The notes: generated by a model from the sequence alone, not told the origin. A stretch of 13,978 nt of DNA from Desulfuromonadaceae bacterium GWC2_58_13 (GCA_001825565.1 MHXM01000145.1:1-13978), one strand, 5' to 3'; shown: positions 1-6,137, counted from the first letter of the stretch. A program made the numbers and translations.

Positions 1-1576
1 CGGCGCCGCCGTGGCCGCTTCAAGCGAGCGGGCACGGGCAACGGCCGAAAGTATCGCGCTGGCGGTGGCAGAAGTCAGGGAGGGTCTCCTGGGCACCCTG
101 CGGACCTTCCCGCAAGAGGAGCTGGCCCGTCGCCTCGATACCTGGCGGCAGGAAAACCCGTTGATCCGTAACGTGTTTATCTGGGCGCCGGAGGGCGGTT
201 TGTCCCTGCCCGACCCCCGGCAGCCGGTCAGCGAAGAAGAGGCCGATTTCATCCGGCGCTACGATTCCCTGTTCACCGGGCGCCTGTCCTGGAACCCGCC
301 GCCCCCCGACCCGGGGCCGGCTCCGGTTGCCGACCTGGCCGAATCCCTTTTTTCGACCCGCCGCGAGTTGCGGGAGCTGACCCAGTCGAAGGTGACCGTT
401 GTCGCCGATGCGCAACCTTCGGCCGACGCTTCGTCCCCATCGGTCGGGACCGGAGGCTGGATTCCCTGGTTCTGGGAAAACCGGTTTTACCTGCTCGGCT
501 GGGTCGAGTCCCCCGGCGTTCCGCGTCGCTACGGAGTCGAGATTGAGACCATGGCGCTGCTGTCCCGCTTGTTGGGCACCCTGCCGGCGGTTCCGCCGAC
601 CGGAGAGGTTTACGCGCTGGTCGACGGCAACGGCGAGATTTTTCACCAGAGCGGCGGCCTGGCGATCTCGGCCGAAACCCCCAGGATCGTTTCCCTCCCG
701 ATCGGTTCGGCGCTTCCTCACTGGCAGGTGGCGGTTTACGCGCCAAAGGGGGCGGCGGGGGTGGCCGAAGGGGATAGCTTCCTGATCCTCTCGACGCTGG
801 TGGTCGGCACCTTCGTGGCGGCGATCCTGTTCGGCGGGTCGCTGCTGCTCTGGCAGGCCTGGCGCAATCTGACCGATGCCCGCCGCAAAACCTCCTTTGT
901 CGCCAATGTGTCGCATGAACTCAAGACGCCGCTGACCACCATCCGCATGTATGCCGAACTGCTGGGCGAGGGGCGCATCGCCGACGAGGCGAAACGCGGC
1001 CGCTATCTCAAGGTGATCGTCGACGAAAGCCGGCGCCTTTCGCGGCTGGTCAATAACGTGCTCGATTTCGGCCGGCTGGAACAAGGCCGCAAGACCTATT
1101 CGCTGACCGAGCTGGATTTGTGTGAAACGCTTCATGGGGTGCTCGATTCCCAGGCGCTGCGTATCGAAGAGGCCGGGATGACCCTGTCGCGAAGGATTTC
1201 CGGCGAGCGCTGTGTTGTGCGTGCGGATCGTGACGCCCTGGAACAGGCGGTGCTCAACCTGGTCGACAATGCGCTTAAGTATGCCGGCGGTAGCCCCGAA
1301 CTCGAAGTCGAACTGGTGCGGGATGGCAACCGCTGCCGTGTCCGGGTTCTCGACCGTGGTCCCGGAGTGCCCCCGGCGCAACGTCAACGGATTTTCGAAA
1401 AATTCCACCGGGTCGACGATTCGCTGACCGCTCGCCAGCCGGGGAGCGGGCTCGGCCTCAGTATCGCTCGCCAGCTGTTGCGGGATATGGGTGGCGAGCT
1501 GATCTGCGGCGAACGATCGGGAGGGGGATGTTGTTTCGAGATCCAGTTGCCCTGCGAAAGGAAATCCGAGAGGTGA
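1..1576 (+). CDS. Sensor histidine kinase, 5' end cut by the window edge
   Basis: Membrane histidine kinase that would autophosphorylate and pass phosphate to the regulator encoded next to it. The reading frame is open to the left edge and a first membrane helix is missing, so the start is probably upstream; the GTG at 11 is only the first in-window start codon. The visible part has a roughly 250-residue extracytoplasmic sensor region with no family I can name. A membrane helix follows (about residues 257-283 counted from 11; LVVGTFVAAILFGGSLLLW). The HisKA H-box is FVANVSHELKTPLTTIR, with His about residue 302. The HATPase has an N-box (NLVDNALKYAGG), a G1 box (DRGPGVPP) and a G2 box (GSGLGLSIA). 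All catalytic motifs are intact. Its TGA overlaps the GTG of the regulator, which indicates one operon and a cognate pair. The signal sensed cannot be read from the sequence. Confidence 0.93.
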   Translation, partial: GAAVAASSERARATAESIALAVAEVREGLLGTLRTFPQEELARRLDTWRQENPLIRNVFIWAPEGGLSLPDPRQPVSEEEADFIRRYDSLFTGRLSWNPPPPDPGPAPVADLAESLFSTRRELRELTQSKVTVVADAQPSADASSPSVGTGGWIPWFWENRFYLLGWVESPGVPRRYGVEIETMALLSRLLGTLPAVPPTGEVYALVDGNGEIFHQSGGLAISAETPRIVSLPIGSALPHWQVAVYAPKGAAGVAEGDSFLILSTLVVGTFVAAILFGGSLLLWQAWRNLTDARRKTSFVANVSHELKTPLTTIRMYAELLGEGRIADEAKRGRYLKVIVDESRRLSRLVNNVLDFGRLEQGRKTYSLTELDLCETLHGVLDSQALRIEEAGMTLSRRISGERCVVRADRDALEQAVLNLVDNALKYAGGSPELEVELVRDGNRCRVRVLDRGPGVPPAQRQRIFEKFHRVDDSLTARQPGSGLGLSIARQLLRDMGGELICGERSGGGCCFEIQLPCERKSER

Positions 1577-2271
1577 AAACAATTCGAATTCTGGTCGCCG
1601 AGGACGAAACGAATTTGCGGGAAGGGCTGGTGGATACCCTCGAAAGCGAAGGCTACCGAGTCAGCGCCGTCGGTGACGGTGCCGCGGCCCTGCGGGTTTA
1701 TGCCGGAGGCGGCATCGATTTGGTGCTGCTCGATATCATGATGCCCGAGAAAAGCGGCTATGATGTGTGTCGGGAGATCCGTCGCCAAGATGCCCGCGTT
1801 CCCATTATCATGCTTACCGCCAAAGGGGAGGAGATCGACAAGGTGCTCGGGCTCGAACTGGGCGCCGACGACTATGTCACCAAGCCTTTTGGGCTGCATG
1901 AACTGCGGGCCCGCATTGCCGCGGTGCTGCGTCGTTGTCGGCCGGAACCCGCCGCCAGGGTCGAGTTGCCGGACCTTTTTCGTTTTGGTGCGGCGGAGAT
2001 CGATCGAAAAAGTTATCGGGGGCGTTCGCCGACGCGGAGTTTCAGCCTGACCGGCCGGGAACTGAAGCTGATCGACACCTTCCGCCGGCACCCCGGCGAG
2101 GTGCTCAGTCGCAACGAACTGCTCAACCTGGTCTGGGGTATCGATTATCTGGGGACGACCAGGACCCTCGATCAGCACATTGCTCAGCTGCGCAAGAAAA
2201 TAGAAGACGACCCGGCCGCCCCCGAAGCGATCCTTACCGTGCATGGGGTCGGCTACCGCTATAACCCCTGA
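1573..2271 (+). CDS. OmpR/PhoB-family response regulator
   Basis: Two-component DNA-binding regulator, 232 residues from the GTG at 1573. That start overlaps the kinase stop (GTGA) and gives the usual receiver N-terminus MKTIRILVAEDE. An ATG at 1528 in the same frame would add 15 residues with no receiver homology and lies deep inside the kinase gene. AAAGGA at 1557-1562 is a plausible ribosome binding site about 10 nt upstream. Receiver domain residues 1-120: acidic pair E10/D11, phosphoacceptor D54 (LLDIMMP), T82 (MLTA) and K104 (VTKPF). C-terminal winged helix about residues 133-232 with typical elements (LTGRELKLIDTF, HPGEVLSRNELLNLVWG, TLDQHIAQLRKKIE, GVGYRY). All key residues are present, so it should be a functional transcription factor. 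Its targets are unknown; autoregulation of this operon is a guess. Confidence 0.95.
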   Translation: MKTIRILVAEDETNLREGLVDTLESEGYRVSAVGDGAAALRVYAGGGIDLVLLDIMMPEKSGYDVCREIRRQDARVPIIMLTAKGEEIDKVLGLELGADDYVTKPFGLHELRARIAAVLRRCRPEPAARVELPDLFRFGAAEIDRKSYRGRSPTRSFSLTGRELKLIDTFRRHPGEVLSRNELLNLVWGIDYLGTTRTLDQHIAQLRKKIEDDPAAPEAILTVHGVGYRYNP

Positions 2272-2294
2272 TGCCCTGTGCCAAGGAGAACGTC

Positions 2295-2669
2295 ATGTTC
2301 AGAATTTTCGTCGCAATCGGCAGCTTGAGCGCCATGCTGGCGGTCGGGCTCGGCGCCTTTGGCGCCCATGTTCTCAAAGATCGTTTAAGCGCCCCCATGG
2401 TTGAGGTTTACCAGACGGCGGTGTTGTATCACCTGGTGCATGCCGTCGGGCTGGTACTGGTAGGCCTGGTCGCCCATCTGTTGCCGGATTCCGGGCCGGT
2501 CCGGTGGGCAGGATGGCTACTGGCCACGGGAACTCTGCTCTTCTCCGGGAGCCTCTACCTGTTAACCGTCACTGGTATTCGCGGACTGGGGGCCATTACG
2601 CCGCTGGGGGGCATAGCCTTTCTCGCCGGCTGGGCCTTGCTGGCCATTGCCGTGCTCAGGGAGGCATGA
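2295..2669 (+). CDS. DUF423 family small membrane protein (YgdD-like)
   Basis: Inner-membrane protein of 124 residues with about four hydrophobic segments. The family hallmarks are GLGAFGAHVLKD near the N-terminus and an alkyl/His-rich second helix (YQTAVLYHLVHAVGL). The function of the family is not established. The ATG at 2295 is preferred because AAGGAG lies at 2283-2288, six nt upstream. An in-frame ATG at 2271 overlaps the regulator stop and would add a non-hydrophobic MPCAKENV with no ribosome binding site. The gene starts 23 nt after the response regulator and is probably the last gene of the kinase-regulator transcript. A separate promoter for the next gene begins 14 nt after its stop. 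Confidence 0.88.
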   Translation: MFRIFVAIGSLSAMLAVGLGAFGAHVLKDRLSAPMVEVYQTAVLYHLVHAVGLVLVGLVAHLLPDSGPVRWAGWLLATGTLLFSGSLYLLTVTGIRGLGAITPLGGIAFLAGWALLAIAVLREA

Positions 2670-2682
2670 AAGAAAAAAATGA

Positions 2683-2710
2683 TTGACAGAATCGGGTCGC
2701 CATGTAAAAT
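2683..2710 (+). promoter_or_regulatory. Sigma70-type promoter of the RCKP rubredoxin-like gene
   Basis: Perfect -35 TTGACA at 2683-2688, 16-nt spacer, -10 TAAAAT at 2705-2710. It lies directly upstream of the 34-codon gene at 2757, giving a leader of about 40 nt. Its strength suggests the mini-gene is expressed independently of the operon before it. Confidence 0.72.
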
Positions 2711-2756
2711 ATGACGAAAAAGATCCTATATATCCCGAAACCCGAAGGAGGCACCA

Positions 2757-2861
2757 ATGGCTCTCTGGAACTGCGAAAATTGCGGCCATGAAAAAGAAGG
2801 TCGCTGCAAACCCAAAAAATGTCCCGCATGTAACGAACCGACCAATTTCGTCAAAAAATAG
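2757..2861 (+). CDS. RCKP-type rubredoxin-like mini-protein (34 aa)
   Basis: A 34-residue protein that is essentially a single metal knuckle: MALWNCENCGHEKEGRC, then KPKKCPACNEPTNFVKK. Two CxxC pairs (C6/C9 and CPAC near residues 21-24) match the rubredoxin/zinc-ribbon arrangement, with an RCKP sequence between them. That RCKP motif names the small rubredoxin-like family I recognise here. It probably binds one Fe or Zn; electron transfer or metal handling is inference. AAGGAGG at 2745-2751 is placed 5 nt before the ATG, which is strong support that this short gene is real. It has its own promoter upstream and a factor-independent terminator just after it, so it forms a monocistronic unit. Confidence 0.88.
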   Translation: MALWNCENCGHEKEGRCKPKKCPACNEPTNFVKK

Positions 2862-2885
2862 CTGCTCCACCCTCCTCCTCCCTTA

Positions 2886-2922
2886 AGGCAGGTAACCGAG
2901 TTCGGTTCCTGCCTCTTTTTTT
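2886..2922 (+). terminator. Rho-independent terminator of the RCKP gene
   Basis: A 13-bp stem (AGGCAGG(T)AACCGA paired with TCGGTTCCTGCCT, one bulged T) with a very small loop is followed by C and seven T residues. It begins 24 nt after the stop codon of the mini-gene. Confidence 0.9.
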
Positions 2923-3357
2923 GCTTTTCTAATTAACTGCCCGGGCCGAGAGCCCCGTGAGATTGGACGTTTCTGGTCTTGGTGGTATGCCTAACCATGC
3001 CCTGAACCGAATGGGTATTACGCAGAGGAACTAACAGGAGACGGATTTTTTACCATTCTTCCCGGTTACGGCATATGTATCCACTGTTTACGGAAGTTGG
3101 CTAAAGCATGGAGGGACGCTGAATGATATCGATATGTACAAGGAGGTTGTTCGCCGGGACGTCGGTTTGAAGGAACGATTCGTGTTTCTGACGGCCAGCC
3201 AGAAGCCCGAGCACCGAAATTTTCTTGCCGAACAGGGATTGCCGGTGCTACGCAAACCGTCACCGATCAACCGGATTCGTCAGGCGGTCCTCGGTGTTTC
3301 CAAGGGCCAGCGGATTCATGGATAATCGGGGGAACTCCCCACCCGGGGAAAAACCCC
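2923..3357. other. Gene-poor stretch between the mini-rubredoxin and the tRNA
   Basis: About 435 nt without an intact gene. It contains the receiver-domain remnant in its second half. In the first half (2930-3100) I see no recognisable coding sequence, RNA or repeat. Just before the tRNA promoter is a short GC-rich self-complementary string (GGGGG AACT CCCC, about 3328-3340) that could fold but lacks a T tract. The whole stretch looks like relic DNA. Confidence 0.5.
3101..3325 (+). pseudogene. Remnant of a response-regulator receiver domain (C-terminal half)
   Basis: The frame ending at TAA 3323-3325 encodes IDMYKEVVRRD, KERFVFLTASQKPEHR, and FLAEQGLPVLRKPSPINRIRQAV. This is the pattern of the second half of a receiver domain such as those at the C-terminus of hybrid sensor kinases: a beta-4 strand ending in the conserved Thr/Ser (FLTA), and the conserved Lys of a K-P-F motif here changed to KPS. 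The first half with the acidic pair and phosphoacceptor Asp is absent, and the DNA upstream gives no homologous residues. The ATG at 3134 could start a 63-residue ORF, but it lacks a well-placed ribosome binding site. I read this as a decayed gene end. A recruited micro-protein is possible but less likely. Confidence 0.55.
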
Positions 3358-3386
3358 TTGACATGCAACCTTTATGCAGGTATAAA
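3358..3386 (+). promoter_or_regulatory. Promoter of tRNA-Val
   Basis: TTGACA at 3358-3363, exactly 17 nt, then TATAAA at 3381-3386. It is a near-consensus sigma70 promoter. The first base of the mature tRNA is 16 nt downstream of the -10 box, as expected for a stable-RNA promoter with a short 5' leader. Confidence 0.85.
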
Positions 3387-3401
3387 GGCCGCCGCTTGCA
3401 T

Positions 3402-3476
<75 letters not shown>

Positions 3477-3504
3477 GCTGAATTCCAGCCGGTATCCGCC
3501 TGCG

Positions 3505-3531
3505 AAAAAGACACCTCGAGGGTGTCTTTTT
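3505..3531. terminator. Bidirectional terminator between tRNA-Val and a 59-aa ORF
   Basis: AAAAAGACACC, loop TCGAG, GGTGTCTTTTT: an 11-bp symmetric stem flanked by A and T runs on both sides. It can therefore terminate the tRNA transcript on the plus strand and the convergent small ORF on the minus strand. Confidence 0.87.
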
Positions 3532-3564
3532 CTGTATGCCCCCCTTGCGGCCCCCGCGAATACC

Positions 3565-3744
3565 TCAATGCCCCTGTTTGAGCGCTTCAAGAATGGAAGC
3601 CAGGGCCTCTCGCCGTTGTTTTAACTGGTCCCGGTAATCTTTCAAGTCAGTATCGGAGATTTCCATGCTCAGGTCGGAGAGGGTTGTTTCCAGGACCTCG
3701 CTGAGTACCTGATGCTGTTGTTTCGTCAGTGCCAGTTGTGTCAT
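3565..3744 (-). CDS. Small conserved-looking protein of unknown function (59 aa)
   Basis: A 59-residue, charged, probably all-helical protein: MTQLALTKQQHQVLSEVLE, TTLSDLSMEISDTDLKDYRD, QLKQRREALASILEALKQGH. It is supported by a consensus AAGGAGG (minus strand, complement of 3751-3757) six nt before the ATG and by a terminator after its stop. Hydrophobic residues recur at heptad-like spacing, suggesting a helical hairpin or short coiled coil. I recall similar short soluble helical proteins in Geobacter-type genomes, but I cannot name a characterised family. No enzymatic motif is visible. Confidence 0.7.
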   Translation of the reverse strand: MTQLALTKQQHQVLSEVLETTLSDLSMEISDTDLKDYRDQLKQRREALASILEALKQGH

Positions 3745-3864
3745 GGTCCACCTCCTTGGCTCGGGTATTATGGGTTTGAGCGTTGCCGCAACATCCCCTC
3801 AATTACAAGTTTAGGCTGATTTACCCAGGGTGCAACCTGTCCGGTTGCCAATAATCCGTCCTGC

Positions 3865-4026
3865 ATGATGGCCCGGGCGGAATCTTTGTTGTATTGTTTG
3901 TGGGCGATCCTGGCATATCATCAACGATGTCCCCAGACAACCGGCGGCGATCATGGGAAAATCGATCCGATCCGCGCCTCGGACGATGCCGAAATCGACT
4001 TTGAAGTGACCGACGAAATATGGTAA
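3865..4026 (+). CDS. Possible 53-aa ORF upstream of the radical SAM gene
   Basis: An in-frame ATG-ATG opens MMARAESLLYCLWAILAYHQ, followed by RCPQTTGGDHGKIDPIRA and an acidic tail SDDAEIDFEVTDEIW. The stop TAA lies four nt before the ATG of the radical SAM gene, a spacing compatible with translational coupling; that gene has no clear ribosome binding site of its own. Against it, there is no ribosome binding site before the paired ATGs and I recognise no family. It may be a genuine leader protein, the decayed end of an older gene, or chance. Confidence 0.3.
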   Translation: MMARAESLLYCLWAILAYHQRCPQTTGGDHGKIDPIRASDDAEIDFEVTDEIW

Positions 4027-4030
4027 CGCC

Positions 4031-4918
4031 ATGTATTATTTCAACTATATTGAGCCTCTGTTCCGGCCGCCCAGCGAAGCACGCAGCCTGATTTTTCAGA
4101 TCACGGTCGGTTGTTCGCAGAACCATTGCACCTTCTGCGGCATGTATAAAATGAAAACGTTTCGCATCCGTTCGGTGAGTGAAATAATTGACGAGATGCG
4201 ATCGGTGCCCCTGGCTCACCGCCCCTACATCCAGCGGGTGTTCCTGGCCGATGGCGATGCCTTGGTCTATCCGCAGGCGGGGCTGCTGACTGTTCTGGAC
4301 GCCTTGACGGAAGTTTTTCCCAACGTGCAGCGGGTCGGTGCCTATGCCTCGCCGGCCAGTCTGACGACCAAAAGTTGCGACGAACTGACCCTGCTACGGC
4401 AAAAAAAGCTGCGCATTCTGTATTTCGGTCTGGAGAGTGGCGACCCGGAGACACTGAGGGCGATCAATAAGGGGTTTTCCGCGGAAGAAATGCTGGTTCA
4501 GTGCCGCAAGGCCAAGGAGGCGGGGATTAAGCTCTCGGTCACGGCCATCCTTGGTCTGGCCGGGCAAGCCCGTAGCCAGGAACACGCTCGGGCTACGGCC
4601 CGGTGGATCACCGACCTGTCTCCGGAATATTTTTCCCTGCTGACGCTCTTTGTCCGGCATAACGACGACTTTCTTCGATCCATCCGACCGCTCTCCCGAG
4701 GGGGCATCCTCGAAGAGGCTCGCGAACTTCTGCAGCATCTGGCTCCGCGAAAGACCATTCTGCGCTCCAATCACGTTTCCAATTTTCTCAACCTGGCCGG
4801 CAGCTATCCCAAGGATCGGGAGCGTTTGACCGCCGAAGTCGATCTCGCCATTGCCAGGGCGCTCCGTCATCCGCAATGGTATCGGGAAGTGCCGGACTAT
4901 CGGGAAGACCTCTTCTGA
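4031..4918 (+). CDS. Radical SAM protein of unknown substrate, CX4CX2C cluster motif
   Basis: A 295-residue protein with the overall order of a radical SAM barrel. The iron-sulfur ligands are C28, C33 and C36 (GCSQNHCTFCGMYKMKTFR), a CX4CX2C spacing rather than the canonical CX3CX2C; I confirmed this from the codons. Later barrel strands include RVFLADGDAL, LRILYFGLESGDPETLRAI (the SAM-binding GLESG segment) and LSVTAILGLAGQ. The C-terminus has RSNHVSNFLNLAGSYPKDR, which recurs in this subgroup. It would cleave S-adenosylmethionine reductively with a 4Fe-4S cluster; the substrate is unknown. No B12-binding, SPASM or TRAM domain is present. It starts 4 nt after a possible small ORF and ends in a strong terminator, so it is not in an operon with a recognisable partner. 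Gly-Cys-x4-Cys spacing occurs in a group of HemN/COG1032-like proteins as far as I know. Confidence 0.85.
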   Translation: MYYFNYIEPLFRPPSEARSLIFQITVGCSQNHCTFCGMYKMKTFRIRSVSEIIDEMRSVPLAHRPYIQRVFLADGDALVYPQAGLLTVLDALTEVFPNVQRVGAYASPASLTTKSCDELTLLRQKKLRILYFGLESGDPETLRAINKGFSAEEMLVQCRKAKEAGIKLSVTAILGLAGQARSQEHARATARWITDLSPEYFSLLTLFVRHNDDFLRSIRPLSRGGILEEARELLQHLAPRKTILRSNHVSNFLNLAGSYPKDRERLTAEVDLAIARALRHPQWYREVPDYREDLF

Positions 4919-4922
4919 ACAT

Positions 4923-4952
4923 AAAAAAGCCTCCGTTTCCAGAGGCTTTTTT
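4923..4952. terminator. Bidirectional terminator between radical SAM and rubrerythrin-like genes
   Basis: AAAAAAGCCTC, loop CGTTTCCA, GAGGCTTTTTT: an 11-bp stem with A and T tracts on both flanks. It sits between two convergent genes, 4 nt after the radical SAM stop and 23 nt from the stop of the minus-strand gene. Confidence 0.9.
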
Positions 4953-4975
4953 ATGTTTATTCCGGATGTCTCCAC

Positions 4976-5428
4976 TCAGTTTTCGGTCAGGACGTGATCG
5001 TCGTAAAGTTTTTCTACCTTGATCTTATGCCCTTTTTCGACGTCGGCAAAGACGGTCAGAACTTTTTTCAATTTGGGATCGTCAACCGACTCGGCCGCTG
5101 CCGAGTAGAGCTGGTAGGCGCTTTCCTCCGCTTTTATGGCGTAAGTGAGGATTTCCTGGTACGTCATGTTGGGTTTCAGGGGTACTTCCACGAGGTACTT
5201 GCCGATTTGCATGTCGGAAATCCGGATCGCCCTGTATTGTTCGGCCCGTTCCACGTTCATTTGGCCAAAAACCTCTTTGTGACCGGCTTCCTCAGCGGCC
5301 ATCTCATCGAACATCTTTTTGGCCGCAATGCTGGTCGATAGGGCGGCGGCATTTTTATACAGTTGATAGGCTGTTTCTTCGCTCTTGACCGCAAAACTGA
5401 TGACATCGTTCAGGGTTACGAAAGACAT
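4976..5428 (-). CDS. Rubrerythrin-like diiron protein (ferritin-like domain only)
   Basis: A 150-residue ferritin-like four-helix bundle expected to reduce hydrogen peroxide at a diiron site in the cytoplasm. Two repeats of the iron-binding pattern are visible: E17/E18 (KSEETAYQLYKNAA) with E47xxH50 (AAEEAGHKE), then E101/E102 (KAEESAYQLYSAAAE) with E131xxH134 (VEKGHK). No rubredoxin domain is fused at the C-terminus; the protein ends soon after the last helix. The ATG at 5428 is chosen because AAGGAGA lies just upstream (minus strand). A longer in-frame extension to 5560 runs back through the neighbouring rubredoxin gene and has no homology. It is the last gene of a PerR-rubredoxin-rubrerythrin operon, and the separate rubredoxin next door probably donates electrons to it. 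Confidence 0.92.
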   Translation of the reverse strand: MSFVTLNDVISFAVKSEETAYQLYKNAAALSTSIAAKKMFDEMAAEEAGHKEVFGQMNVERAEQYRAIRISDMQIGKYLVEVPLKPNMTYQEILTYAIKAEESAYQLYSAAAESVDDPKLKKVLTVFADVEKGHKIKVEKLYDDHVLTEN

Positions 5429-5452
5429 CCTCTTCTCCTTTTTCAATTCATG

Positions 5453-5466
5453 ACTGCCTCGGCAGT
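5453..5466 (-). other. Intercistronic hairpin between rubredoxin and rubrerythrin-like genes
   Basis: ACTGC-CGAG-GCAGT on the minus-strand RNA, a 5-bp stem with a tetraloop (self-complementary over 14 nt), in the 43-nt gap. There is no T tract in the direction of transcription, so it is more likely an mRNA processing or stability element than a terminator. It may also be incidental. Confidence 0.35.
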
Positions 5467-5471
5467 AAAAT

Positions 5472-5585
5472 TTATTCGTCGACTTCTTCAAAATTTTCCC
5501 GGCCGGCTCCGCACTCGGGGCAGGTCTCGGGAGGTTCAGGGCCTTCGTGGATATAATCACAGATAACGCAGCGCCATTTTTTCAT
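5472..5585 (-). CDS. Rubredoxin-type mini-protein (37 aa)
   Basis: A 37-residue protein, MKKWRCVICDYIHEGPEPPE then TCPECGAGRENFEEVDE. It carries both CxxC pairs (C6/C9 and C22/C25) of the short rubredoxin domain found at the C-terminus of rubrerythrin. One Fe(SCys)4 centre is expected, with electron transfer to the diiron protein encoded next. The ATG overlaps the stop of the upstream regulator as ATGA (4 nt), and an AAGGAG lies seven nt or so upstream inside the regulator's last codons. Both facts support this short gene and tight co-translation. The arrangement looks like a rubrerythrin whose two domains are encoded separately; whether by fission or by not having fused is unknown. Confidence 0.9.
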   Translation of the reverse strand: MKKWRCVICDYIHEGPEPPETCPECGAGRENFEEVDE

Positions 5586-6091
5586 TCTTTCTCCTTATCG
5601 ATCAAAGTAGTCGTGGCTCTGGCCGGGAGGGATGAAACCTCGGCGCTGGCCAGGCATTCGGCACAGAGACCAGTGAACTGCACCGAGTAATTAAATATGC
5701 GAAAACCAGCCACCTCGGCGGAGTCGGGCATGAGCTCACCGATATCTATCCCCTTAAGATCACTGAGCTTGCCACAACCCATGCAGAGAATATGATGATG
5801 CCTTCGGGTATCGGCATCGAAACGGGCCCGCGCCTCCTCGGTGCCTATTCTTTGTACCACACCGATCCGGACCAGGGTTTCAAGTACGCGGTACACGGTG
5901 GTTCTGGATATGCCCTTGAGTTGTTTTCTGACTTCGTCAAACAGTTCGTCGGCACTGGGATGGTCGCTTCTTCCCGCCAGCGCTTCGAGTATCGCCTGGC
6001 GTTGCGGAGTGACGGGCAGGCCGTTAATGCGGCAGGCCTTGGTCAGTTCCTGCATTTTATGATAGCCGAAATGGTCTGATTTCATAGTCAT
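5582..6091 (-). CDS. Fur-family regulator, PerR-like
   Basis: A metal-dependent repressor of about 169 residues when started at 6091. N-terminal winged helix: LPVTPQRQAILEALAG, HPSADELFDEVRKQL, ISRTTVYRVLETLVRIGVV. C-terminal dimerisation domain with the regulatory metal region RFDADTRRHHHILCMGCG and two CxxC pairs (C103/C106, C143/C146) forming the structural zinc site. The Asp in RFD corresponds to the Fe-sensing Asp that marks PerR rather than Fur, and the downstream genes are peroxide-defence genes; PerR-like is therefore favoured. The start is uncertain: ATGs at 6091, 6085 and 6055 are all possible and none has a good ribosome binding site. The in-frame ATG at 6127 lies inside the -35 box of a promoter and is unlikely. 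The stop overlaps the rubredoxin start. Autoregulation by the dyad in its promoter is likely. Confidence 0.9.
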   Translation of the reverse strand: MTMKSDHFGYHKMQELTKACRINGLPVTPQRQAILEALAGRSDHPSADELFDEVRKQLKGISRTTVYRVLETLVRIGVVQRIGTEEARARFDADTRRHHHILCMGCGKLSDLKGIDIGELMPDSAEVAGFRIFNYSVQFTGLCAECLASAEVSSLPARATTTLIDKEKE

Positions 6092-6100
6092 GGATGAAAC

Positions 6101-6127
6101 ATTATACCAACGGATATAAATTGTCAA
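6101..6127 (-). promoter_or_regulatory. Promoter and possible operator of the PerR-like operon
   Basis: Read on the minus strand: TTGACA (6127-6122), 15-nt spacer, TATAAT (6106-6101), with TGG directly before it giving an extended -10 (TGnTATAAT). The short spacer may be offset by the extended -10. Between the boxes is a dyad TTATA-N8-TATAA, AT-rich as Fur/PerR operators are but not a full PerR box consensus. Predicted transcription starts within a few bases of the first ATG, so translation could be leaderless or use the ATG at 6055. Confidence 0.6.
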
Positions 6128-6137
6128 CCAGGTGGTT

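Noticed and set aside
20..1582. A 520-codon open frame antisense to the histidine kinase
   Set aside because: It mirrors the codon pattern of the kinase gene in GC-rich DNA, has no recognisable domain and no start signals. The plus-strand frame has every kinase motif.
4976..5560. A 194-residue version of the rubrerythrin-like protein
   Set aside because: The extra N-terminal 44 residues overlap the rubredoxin gene in another frame and have no ferritin-like homology. A good ribosome binding site lies before the ATG at 5428.
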